Positions 24,957-34,465 of a stretch of 64,000 bases of DNA are shown piece after piece. The notes beneath the pieces are model-generated. The model had not been told where the DNA came from, did no database searches, and saw only the letters and a list, made by a program, of their open reading frames with translations. The translations under genes were made by a program, and so were the position numbers. The stretch is taken from assembly GCF_003073045.1 (NCBI RefSeq), contig NC_037593.1, positions 10,836,735 to 10,900,734 on the forward strand, written 5' to 3'. The stretch is from Pomacea canaliculata. Lineage: Eukaryota > Mollusca > Gastropoda > Architaenioglossa > Ampullariidae. Each line of letters opens with the position of its first letter. Position 1 is the stretch's first letter.

Positions 24957-25307
24957 AAAACAAAAAAATGGAAAGGAAAGAACAAAACAAAATATTTAAA
25001 AAAAAACAACATAAAACAGAAACAGAAAAAGGGGGACACTTATCTCGCACTGAAACACATACAAATGTACACACACACATACGCATGAACTCAAACACAT
25101 ACAGATGTACACACACACACGCAGAGGCATACTCTCACATGCACACACACGTCCACTGACAGACAGAACGAATGCATGAGCGCGCGCACGTATTTATGGT
25201 GCAGGGAGGAAAGTTTGACACCTCCAGGGGGGTGTGCCCTCCATTACCCGGATTCTCTTTGTGTGTGAACAATAAAGCTGTGTCCTCGTCTCTCATCTGT
25301 GATTCAG

Positions 25308-25339
25308 GATGGTAACTGCAGGAGGGACTGGTTCGTCGG
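25308..25339 (+). CDS. candidate 32-nt micro-exon (unassigned)
   Basis: A short open segment between a good acceptor (TCTCATCTGTGATTCAG) and a perfect donor (CGG|GTAAGT). In the only attractive frame it reads DGNCRRDWFV plus two bases. I do not recognise the peptide. It could belong to the same unknown plus-strand gene as the stretches at 31209-34058, but no intermediate exon links them in phase. Chance splice-like sites are a real alternative. Confidence 0.3.
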
Positions 25340-26082
25340 GTAAGTCACAAACATGAACGTGTTGTCCGTCCGTGTGTTGTGTATCTATTAACCCCCGCCT
25401 CCCCCTTCCCCCCCCACACACTTATAACCTCATCCCCCAACACAGAAACGAACACACACACTAACCAGACAGTTGCTGTGTCTGTATACATCATTGTCAC
25501 TCTAGTCAGATTTTTTTCCCCCGAGACTGTCTTTTAGTCCTCCCGTGACCTTGTCCCACGTGACACCTCGACAAGGCCTTCACTTGACCTCACGACCCCC
25601 CTTTTCTCTGCCCCAGCTCACCCCCTGTACGTGTGAGAAACCATGGACTTGTCTAGGTTGGCGGTGAAACCGTTAGTCACGTTCCTCCCTGTTGTCCCGA
25701 TGGACCACTCCAGTCTAGTTTGTCCCTCGGACCGTGTCTCGGTCACAGCCTTGTGCCAACCACCTGCTAAGGGATTCGAACTGTTTCACTGCGGGACTAA
25801 AAGAGTCTTTTCCCCCGTAACGGCCGGTGTCTAGCCTTGTAAGCGGCTCATCTTGTCTCTCCTTCCGCCGTCATACGAGTCATACGGACCGCCGCTAGAC
25901 GGCGCTGTCGTCGTTTCGGACAGACTGACACTAAATTGTCTAAAGCCCTCCGTGTCAACACGTCCACTATATTTTTCTTTTGATCTCTCGTGTATATTTT
26001 TGTAAATGGAGAGTCTTTTGTTTTTGACATTTGCTTCGGTATTGTTTATGAAGATTCCAAGGAATTCTTTGAGTTGTATATC

Positions 26083-26268
26083 AGCCACACAATAGCCGTT
26101 GCTGTGGCGACAGTTTACAAGTTTGTGGTGATAAAGTTTTGCTGGCAGCAAAGAGACTACAGTCACTACACAAAGTTCATTTAGTCCTCCTCCACTCTCT
26201 TCACTGCCAGCAAAACCTCATCACCACAAGCTTGTAAATTGTTGTCCACAGCCAGTTCCTTGTGTGGC
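26083..26268. repeat. imperfect inverted repeat (73/72-nt arms, 41-nt loop)
   Basis: The left arm 26083-26155 (AGCCACACAAT ... TTGCTGGCAGCAAAGAG) pairs with 26197-26268 (CTCTTCACTGCCAGCAAAA ... TTGTGTGGC) with about 80% complementarity by eye. Transcribed, it would form a long hairpin. Origin unknown: eroded foldback MITE, or two inverted copies of a short repeat. Confidence 0.65.
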
Positions 26269-27327
26269 CCTTAAATTTACCTTTTTATTATGATACACGC
26301 AATACAAATTTATCTGGCTATGAAAAAAACTTCCATTATTTATTTAATTTCCAATTCCGACTTTCGATTTGTGTGAGCCTTTCCCCCATTTGTTATGTAA
26401 ATCAATAAAAAACAAAAAAGGTGTGTTGGGTTGTTTCTAGCAGCAAACGTTTTAAAAATTGTAATAAAGTTTGGGGTTGTATTGGAACTTAACTGTAGTG
26501 TAATGATGTGTGTCCTTAAAGTGGGTGGGTAATAATAAAAAATAACAACACTCTTGTTTCTCTGAGACCTTGTCTCATTTGTATTGTCAGAGAAAGTTTA
26601 CGGAGCGGTTGCGTGTATGAAGTGGACGGGCAATAATAATAATAATGGATAGAGCGCGTTTAACAGTGAGCTCAATGTTGTTATTAAAAGCAAATACAGT
26701 CATACGGCTGAAAACTACAAACTCAAAAGAGGTTGTGTGGAAGGGAGAGATGATGGAAAAAAGAATTAACTACTGAGGTATTCAGGAAACAGGAGGATCT
26801 GAAGGTGAGTCTTGCACAAAGGTAGTCATGGTGTGACACTATAGGACTACTTGACTACACAGTCTAGTGTGCGAGATTGTCTTTCTTATCACAGAGTTCT
26901 CACCTTTGTGGTGACATGACCTGCTCACCTGAGTAAAGAGTGAAATATGGCTGAGATAGTTTATTTACTCTCCTACAGTCATGATTAACACGGGGACTGC
27001 TTTTGTTTGGTGATGTCTGTTTGGCTGGTAGTCCTCCGTCCGTTAAGTTAGAACTAGACAAGTGTGAGGACACGTGGACTTCTACTACACTGCGTGTGCA
27101 CACACATTGCCACTGTCTGATATAAGATTATAATTTAAATTACATAATTACAGTCAAAAATAAGTACATGTTTCTCATTTATATATTACAAAATATACAG
27201 AACTATAAATATATTTAATAAATTTTTGCTCATTCCAGTCACTTCGTAATTCTTACAACGCCTCTGTTACGCATGCGCCATCTTAATTACGAGAAAAAGC
27301 GAAAAGGCAGCATGAGAATTAAAAAAG

Positions 27328-27373
27328 CAACAAACAAACAAACAAACAAACAAACAAACAAACAAACAAACAA
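27328..27373 (+). repeat. (CAAA)n microsatellite
   Basis: About 11 units of AAAC/CAAA, followed by GGAAGGAAGG. A similar array lies at 61457-61503. Confidence 0.9.
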
Positions 27374-27570
27374 GGAAGGAAGGGTATAGAGTTGTACACT
27401 TTTCCTAACGTTCGCTGTGTATATTATGTTACTAAACAAACTGTAGACATTGTCAGTCGAGAGCTTGCTGGTACGCTGTTATATACTGGAAAAATACTGA
27501 TTACAATTAATAATTAAAGCAAGGGCCTGGAAAGGTTGTGCGACTCGTGCTGGCCGTCTGCTGCCTGTAG

Positions 27571-27729
27571 GATGTACAGTCCCTGTCACAGTCCCTTGGT
27601 GTCGGACAGCTGAAGGACTGGTTTGACCGCCGCCTTCTGGAGCTGAATGTTGGGGAAACAGAGGACATGGAGTCTGTAGCAGAGAATGTGATGGAGGAGA
27701 TGTCAGGGCTAATGCTAATGCAGTCGTGA
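27571..27729 (+). CDS. candidate terminal exon (unassigned)
   Basis: Follows an acceptor (CTGCTGCCTGTAG). In phase 0 it is open for 52 codons to TGA at 27727-27729, with coding-like composition: SLGVGQLKDWFDRRLLELN, then an acidic stretch with ETEDMESVAENVMEEM. The predicted helix is amphipathic. I do not recognise the protein. No upstream exon in matching phase was found; the minus-strand ORF over the same bases looks like the shadow. It may be a real last exon or chance. Confidence 0.33.
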   Translation, partial: DVQSLSQSLGVGQLKDWFDRRLLELNVGETEDMESVAENVMEEMSGLMLMQS

Positions 27730-28037
27730 CATTAGCTAAGTGCCCTCTGGGATTGTAAGTACAAAACAATTGACATAACCTAGCAAAGTGTCCAAGCTGG
27801 CTGTAGTGTTCTCTGTGTATCAGTCTGCGGAACTTCTCTCGGCTTCAGGATGGAGGAGTGAAAGGGGAAGGTGGCAGGCGTCACCGTCCATCCTAGGGGT
27901 CTGCCCCCTACTCTAGGCTGACCCTAGGGGTCTACCCCCCTGCCCCCTACTCTCTGCCCCCTTGCACACCCCAGTTTGCACTTCCTCACTGGTTCGTTTG
28001 TCACTTCAAATGTCGCACCTTAAGACGTCTTCACGCC

Positions 28038-28052
28038 CCAGTAGATGGCGCT
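28038..28052 (+). promoter_or_regulatory. CTCF-like motif
   Basis: CCCAGTAGATGGCGCT resembles the bilaterian CTCF core (CCAnnAGnTGGCGC). The call is from the motif alone; occupancy is unknown. Confidence 0.25.
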
Positions 28053-28134
28053 CTCCTGGAAGAAAGGTGTCATGCAAATGTCCTACTATGAAAATGGTAT
28101 GTTCCCTAAAATCCCTCATCACTACTGAAAAAAG

Positions 28135-28151
28135 AACAAAACAAACTAACC

Positions 28152-28182
<31 letters not shown>

Positions 28183-28240
28183 GCAAAAAAAAAAACAAAC
28201 AAAAAAAAAAAAAAAAAAAAAAAAAACAAACAACAACACC
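28135..28240 (+). repeat. A-rich low-complexity (AAAAC / poly-A)
   Basis: AAAAC units followed by poly-A broken by single Cs. It produces Lys/Gln- and Phe-rich false ORFs. Confidence 0.85.
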
Positions 28241-29039
28241 AAGACATCCTTGCTCCCCCTCCGTGATTGCGTCTTAGTGGATTGCCTGGCTCACCTAATG
28301 GCAGAACCTGCCCTGTATTTCACAAACTGGATCATGTGGGTAGGAGGAGTGGAAAAGCTCGATAAGCTGCCAGACGTTGTGAATTGTCGCCTCCTGTCGC
28401 CATTCTCAGATAACGGTCTTCCCATCCCGCCAGCCAATACCTGATTGTATGAACACACCAGTGGTCGCTACTCCTGTCCCTCCACAGTTTAGCTTTTACA
28501 CACCATGTGAAACTCTGTCGCTACTTTCAGGTCTTATCTTACCTGCGATGTCGAGAGAAAACGATTGTCGAGCGACAGGAGGTGGAATGAGTCTGTGACG
28601 TGAAGAATGTGACGTAAAGTGACGACACAGCCTCCCACTCCGCGGCCATGACACTTTATGTGGTTGTGATTGATTTCCGTAACGTTTTACACGCGGTGTT
28701 CGAAATTTTAGCGTTCCATGCCCGCTGCCCATAAGATTTTATCGCCAGGATATTTTATCGACTGTATCGAGAGTGAGGGACCATGAACCCTGCTTGAGTG
28801 ACTTCCATTGTCTGTGTCCAACGAACGAGTGGCACTGCGACCAAGCGACCGGTTCTACCATGAGGCGAACTAGGAAGTTGCCTAGCAGGATGTGGATCGC
28901 AGAGATAAACAATGTTTGTTTGTTGTTTGTTTTTGTTTTTTTGTTTTTGTACGCGACGGCTGATGCTATGATATTGTGTATATATGACTGCTCTGATGTT
29001 TAGGCTCGCCGAGACTAACGGAGAGCTTCACAAGAGGCT

Positions 29040-29235
29040 AAGCGTTGGTCTCGGCAGACAGACATCAGTCCATCTATACACATCCATGGCGAAGTTTACT
29101 GAGCGGTCTCGACACCGAGGTGTGATGGTCATGGAGTGTGTTAGGTATAATTTCTTCCGGTAGATGTTAAACAGGACTGGGGATGGAGGACAGGCCTGAC
29201 TCATACCAACCGTCGAGAGAAAGAACTTACCCACG
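29040..29235 (-). pseudogene. short LINE reverse transcriptase fragment
   Basis: On the minus strand it reads FLSTVGMSQACPPSPVLFNI, then decays. This matches the conserved reverse transcriptase block GVRQGCLLSPxLFN. The following HDHHTSVSRPLSKLRH is recognisable as the stretch before the FADD box only after frame changes. The ends are undefined; it probably comes from the same broad RTE-like group as the 18346-19125 fragment. Confidence 0.55.
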
Positions 29236-30312
29236 TGGTTAGGACAAGGTAAAGCAGTGAGAGAGAGAGGAGAGGGACATACAAAAAACTGGCCCCGAGA
29301 AAAATAAGTGTTCTCTAACACCTCTTCCCCAGAGATCTTCAAAGAAGTTAGGATAAGACCTTCACCTCTTACGTGACTGGTCGTTTATTCATGTAAATGA
29401 CAGTTGTTTTAAAGTCAGATCTTGATTTTACACTTGTAAATGTAGTCATTCAATTACCAGACGGCCTTCTTTATGTCGGGAACATGTTGTGGCGTTCAAA
29501 GACTGGAGCGATCACCTGATGACTTTCTCCCTCTGTCTCTCTCATGTCTTTCCTTCCTTCGTCTTTTCTTGAGTTTCACAAGTGTTCAGAAGGACTGTGT
29601 TCAGAGAGGAAGGTACTATGAACGGTATGAGAGTCAGAGAAGTTCTTGTACAACTAATTGTCTCGAATAAGATCTCTATATCAATCATAGTTATCTACCT
29701 ATTCATCAACAAATATTGAAGTAATGACAGCTGAACTATTTTTCTCAAATGATTATTTAAGTATTTTATGTAGGCTTAATCTAGGATTACCAGACGATAG
29801 AGACTGATTATTAATTCTATAGTTATAGTAGTTTGGTACTTTGGAGCTTGGAGGGGTGTGGTGGGTACGACGGGGCGCAGTAATCGTCGGGACTACACTA
29901 ACTCCAGTATTGTGACAACTACTAGCAAAACACCACAACAAATATATAATTTAATATATAATATATAATACTGCTTGCTCCCGCTGTCTGCACGTTCTCA
30001 CAGTTCTGAGCTAGGACCTTTAAAGGTTTCAACATTCTCCTTCCTCACGGTCTATTTGTTTGCTTGCGCAAGCGTGTTTTTACTGTTAGCCCACCCACCC
30101 CACCCACCCACTTACCCAGGAAGGCACTAAATCTGGTGACCCCACATAAACAGGAGGTCAGGCAAGGTGGGTGACACAAGGTGAGGAAGAAGTGCTGGGT
30201 TGGCGGATTCTTGAGGCAGCAGTCAGGCGTTTCCTGGTGACTGTCGCTTTAGCAGGTCACTTTACCGCCATCTCCTTCTCCCCTTTCGTGCTATTTCTTT
30301 CCTCAGCCCTTT

Positions 30313-30377
30313 TAAAAAAAAAAAAAAAAAAAAAAAGGAGAACCACCCCCCTCCAAAAAAAAAAAAAAAAAAAAAAT
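30313..30377 (+). repeat. two poly-A blocks separated by a C-rich spacer
   Basis: A-runs of about 24 and 21 bases (30313-30336 and 30355-30376) around GGAGAACCACCCCCCTCC. Possibly tails of retroposed copies, but no recognisable body lies upstream. Confidence 0.7.
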
Positions 30378-31208
30378 ATCGAGGACAAGTTTCGACATAG
30401 AGGAAGCAAGTTTTTTTTCTCTTCCAAAAGATTGAAGACATGTCCTGCTTGTCGAAGTCTTTCCGCGTCTCCAGTTCCTGTACACAGCAAAGGCGATGTG
30501 TAGCTGTCAGTCATCTGCATCCCAACCAGACAGGAAGCTGTGGACATAAGTAGTTAGCTCTTGGTCTTAGTACAGTGACTTCTCCGACAGACACATGCAG
30601 TAGGACTGGTCACGTGGGCAGTAGGTCTTTATCCCTACAGCACGTGCTCGCCGCCTCATTAGGAGTGTGAAGTGTGAAGTGAGAAGCCATCAACGAGCGA
30701 TACTGGAATCAACGATCTACCCTGTACCAAAGTCATCAACGAACACCAGGAGACCCTCCATATCGTGAGAAACAATTGTGTACAAAGCTAAATGATGGAT
30801 GAAAGCATGAAGGTGTGTAGTGTGCCGGGTGTGTTAGTTAAGGGTAGGAGCTGACTCGTTATTTGGATTAGCAGCAACGACATTTACAGGGAACTCGGAG
30901 AACTAGCCGAGGGGATTGTTTCAATGTTTAACCGCACCATGTAAATATTTGTAAACTCTCGACCACATTGTGTATTTTACACTAACCCTGCTCTAAGCTG
31001 CTTGTGGAGGACGTGCGCTGGAGGCTCGGAGTCAACGCGGCAACAGCTAGCTAACAATTTAGCTAACTTAAAGGTTATTGCGCATGCGCACTTCATTACA
31101 GTAAATCCTTTCGTGGATGACACTGAGCTTTCTTGGTCAGTGTCTAGTACCCAATAAGGTGTGTTGACGTTTTGATCGTCTTGAAAGTAATTATGGTTTG
31201 GGTTGCAG

Positions 31209-31293
31209 ACATCCCCGTTACTTCAACCCTCGCCAAGACGGTGGAGGATCTGGTCTCTTTGGAGGACTTTCACTTGCGGTTTAGCTACTTGCA
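31209..31293 (+). CDS. candidate internal exon of an unknown plus-strand gene
   Basis: 85 nt between an acceptor (TGGGTTGCAG) and a donor (GCA|GTGAGA). Read with one carried-in base it encodes IPVTSTLAKTVEDLVSLEDF followed by HLRFSYL, with no stop, coding-like codon use and an amphipathic helix. An NRF1-type palindrome lies 119 bases upstream (31079-31090). It would leave two bases for the next exon, which the alternative acceptor at 31934 can take up in frame. I do not recognise the family. Confidence 0.42.
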
Positions 31294-31896
31294 GTGAGAG
31301 AATTCACATCACATGGCCAGCCATCTCATTTTCGTGCGTGGTGTTCAGCTCAACACAATGGTTTGAGTTTAAATCAACCCTTGCCATGTATTTCGTTCAA
31401 GGTCTGAGTGAGAGGTCAGACGAGGGTATTGGCTCAGATGTAATGTATCGCATGCATCCATGCGCGTAGCACCATTGAGTGCCAGTCATGCATGCAAACG
31501 CCGGTACGCAATTATCTTGAAAAAGAAAATTTTGCTTTTCGTCTTGTTAACTCTAGTGTGCGAAAAACGGCAGGAGTAGTCACTCTTGCTGAACAATCTT
31601 TCCAACTACAACTTGTTTACGATTAAAAAAAAAGGATTTTCCCTATTAACTCTTTGCAGATAATAGTTTCTTGTTTATTAAAAAAATAATAGACGTAGAT
31701 TTAATTTTTTTTAAGTATTAAGTAATTTCAACAAACAATTCCTATTCAAGAACAAGACCATACACATTGACGTGAGAGACACCTTCACGTGTGTATGTGA
31801 TTTTTGTGAACTGTTTGTTCTTTGAAAGATAGTCTACCACCTAACATCAGTCCACTGTTATTACAATGCTGCTTTGTACAGACACATTCTCTGCAG

Positions 31897-32025
31897 CCTG
31901 ATTCTCAAACATCCGGAGATGTGATGGCTGCCAGCGTGCATTGCGTCACCATGGCGACGCGCGTGGCAACTATAGAGGGAATCGATATTCCCTTTGACTT
32001 CAGACCTGGGTCAGCTCGTCCTCAG
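31897..32025 (+). CDS. candidate internal exon of an unknown plus-strand gene
   Basis: 129 nt, open and phase 0 at both ends. Acceptor TTCTCTGCAG at 31896, donor CAG|GTGAAA at 32026. The peptide includes MAASVHCVTMATRVATIEG and IDIPFDFRPGSARPQ. A second possible acceptor (GGCTGCCAG, ending 31934) would start the exon with one base and link in frame to the exon at 31209. Its end joins in phase 0 to the stretch at 33873. No family recognised. Confidence 0.42.
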
Positions 32026-32747
32026 GTGAAAATTACTTACCTGTACGTGCTTGTTTACGTCGATCAGTTGAAACTATTTTCTAACCCGTGAATTAAATTG
32101 TTATATATGTATATGGTGTGTTTTGGACACGTCATCGAGAAACTACCCGCAAGATGACTTCATGGGTAGATGACAAATGCCAGCAAATGGTTTTGACCCG
32201 TATTGACGGATGTCGGACAAGTGTTTTGCCAAACAAATCTTTTGAGACATTAGGGTGGCAAATACAGACAGGGTAGCCCGTGAGCATGTCTGGGTGTGTG
32301 AAAGGGTTAAAGCAAAAAAAAAAAAAAAAAGAGTCTTGAGCACCAAAATAAAACGAGGTTACCAGGTTGCAAGGGTCGAGAAATGTAGTTTCGCGTACAA
32401 CTATGTATGTCGGCAGGAAGATGATCCGCCAGCCATTACTTTGTGGTTTGTAGATGGGTATCTTTCACCTGTCGCTTTCTTTATGTTCTTATTCAACGGT
32501 CTTTATAGACCTCTTGCTGCTAGAGAGACATTTCCAGCGGTGTAGGAGGTTGATGTGTCTCCGGGTGAGTGACTTTGTGAAGACTAACAGCTTGGAGTCC
32601 CCCCCAAAAAATTGTTTTGGACTCGTAATGCAGTCAGGCGTATCTAGAACACATTTCTAGCATTCAGCAAGCTAAACCACGCTTTGATTTCATCTTTTGG
32701 CTTTGCTTGTGTTAATAAAAAAAAATAATAATAATAATAAGAAGAAT

Positions 32748-32919
32748 GGCTTCTGCGTACGCAAAAAAGTGCGTACAGTACGCATTAAAAGTTCGGAGGA
32801 CCCCTTCAATTTTTGTCAATGGGGTCCCATTCAAATTAGGGCGAAGAACAGGGACCCCTTAAAAATCTGAAGAAGGGGTCCCTGGGACCCCAAAGAATTT
32901 AGCCTTAGCAGAAGCCCTG
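32748..32919. mobile_element. short TIR element (MITE), copy 1
   Basis: Bounded by GGCTTCTGC and GCAGAAGCCCTG, with an internal GTGCGTACAGTACGC palindrome and AGGGACCCCTTAAAAATCTG near the right end. A second copy at 51631-51795 shares nearly all of the right 100 bases. The left terminus has lost the first bases of CAGGG. CAGGG-type ends suggest a hAT-like MITE, but no 8-bp target duplication is visible, so the class is uncertain. Confidence 0.65.
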
Positions 32920-32967
32920 AATGATGATGATGATGATGATGATAATGATAATAATAATAATAATAAT
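32920..32967 (+). repeat. (GAT)n/(AAT)n microsatellite
   Basis: ATGATGATG passing into AATAATAAT directly at the right end of the MITE copy at 32748-32919. An AAT run also abuts its left end (32724-32742). Confidence 0.85.
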
Positions 32968-33872
32968 TGGCGTGTGATGTATAAAGCTCACGATCAGTCT
33001 CATCAAGGAGCATGCTCTCGGACAAGGACAGAAGACAAAGAGCAGAAGGAGAAACAATCGTGCACTCAACCAATAAAAGACAGGGAGGCAAAAAGGAATC
33101 AAGGGACAAACAGTAAGGATTGAGAGTTGCAGAAATTTTCTGAGGAATACAAATAGGAGGACTAGTCAACAGGCGAAAGAAAGGGTAAAGGGGACGAGAG
33201 GTTCATGTGGATTGGTGTAAAGATGTGATGCTCATAAAATAAATGTTTAAAGGATCGCTGGTGGATGTGGAGGGGGAGAGAGTTGCACTGTTTGGCAGCG
33301 CAGTAAATAAAAATTCAGTAACCGTATGTGTTGTGATCGTGCCATGGATAGACAGACAGGGTCATCAGACGAAGAACGGCGTTGTCTGGATGGGGTGTTG
33401 GCGACAAAAATTTCAGAGAAGTCCTGTGCTACCCACTATCTAAAACTCTTACTTCGGCAAGAGCATGCAACTGCGAAAACGACTTTATCAGAACTTTATT
33501 TGGATTTAAACCGCTGTTTATTCATGTCAAGGAAGTTGAAGTCGTGTAACTCCTAGAAGAGGCTTTCAGTGTTAAGCCACGTATACACACTTGATCCCTC
33601 TATCTGGCACTAAGAAAACTGCTAAATGCTGATGTTGCTATAGGATACCGATCTACATGAAAGGCCCTAATAAACAACAACAACACTGACTTTCTCGACC
33701 TTTGCCTTTTGTTGTTGTTATTGTTGTTGTTTCGATTACAGGAATCAATCTAGAACAAGTTTGTGTTGCCTGCACTAGCGGAGCCCTTGCGAAACGAGTG
33801 CTGACTGACGGCGATAACCGTCAGTCATTAAATATTTCTTGATTGACATTTGACCCCAGCCGGCTACTGCAG

Positions 33873-34058
33873 GCTCCTGCTAAACAGGTTCGCGCGCTCA
33901 CCATGACAACGATTGGGCCGCAGACCGTGCCATCCGGGGTGGAATCGATACGTCTTGCCTGGGCGGGTGCCAGGTACCCTCACGAGTCCGATGCTATGAT
34001 CGTCTCCTTGACTCCTCCACCGCAGCCTAGGAATAAAGGAATAAAGGCTTTTGTTTGA
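33873..34058 (+). CDS. candidate last exon of an unknown plus-strand gene
   Basis: After the acceptor GGCTACTGCAG (ending 33872) the frame is open for 61 codons to TGA (34056-34058): APAKQVRALTMTTIGPQTVP, SGVESIRLAWAGARYPHES and a Pro-rich end with TPPPQPRNKG. Its phase 0 start fits the phase 0 end of the exon at 31897-32025. Two AATAAA signals overlap the end of the frame (34031 and 34038), which is odd for a last exon and could mean the frame is fortuitous. Function unknown. Confidence 0.38.
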   Translation, partial: APAKQVRALTMTTIGPQTVPSGVESIRLAWAGARYPHESDAMIVSLTPPPQPRNKGIKAFV

Positions 34059-34216
34059 GGCGCTTTCATCTACACCAGTCCTCCGTCTGCTGCTCTGTCT
34101 TTGTAACAGTTTCTCCTGGTGTTGTCACTACTTTCATTCCAGAGGACGTGGGTGGGGGAGACAGAAAAGGGTAGAAGATAGATTTGTCGGTGGGGGTACG
34201 TTTATACTTTGTCAAA

Positions 34217-34465
34217 AAAAACAAAACAACAAAACAAACAAAAAAAAAAAACAAAAACAAACAAACCAAACCAACCAAACAAAGCAAACAACCAACCAGC
34301 TAACCTACCAACCAAGCAACCAACAAACCAGCCAACAAGCCAACAAGCCAACCAACCAACCAAACAACCAACCAACCAACCAAACAACCAACCAACCAAA
34401 CAAACAACCAACCAACCAAACAACCAACCAAACAAACAAACAACCAACCAACCAAACAAACAAAA
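34217..34465 (+). repeat. CCAA/CAAA/CAAG low-complexity satellite
   Basis: About 250 bp of ACCAACCA / AAACAAAC units with strict strand asymmetry (almost no G or T on the plus strand). It explains the Asn/Gln/Pro/Thr- and Gly/Leu/Val/Trp-rich ORFs in this region. Confidence 0.9.

Larger units (their letters stand above)
19384..25307. other. non-coding region with no recognised gene
   Basis: I looked for splice-flanked open stretches on both strands and found none convincing. It contains two CRE palindromes (21544, 21637), a SINE tail (23855-23915), poly-A runs near 20440 and 23285, short AT repeats, a duplicated CACCTCCATATCTTAT (24350 and 24371) and an exact 32-bp tandem duplication (about 24892-24956). 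Confidence 0.5.

Noticed and set aside
28045..28340. Two exon-like pieces (MALSWKKGVMQMSYYENG and DCLAHLMAEPALYFTNWIMW)
   Set aside because: They can be joined in phase across a 170-bp A-rich gap, but the first has a stop in the exon before its ATG, and the composition is not convincing without transcript evidence.
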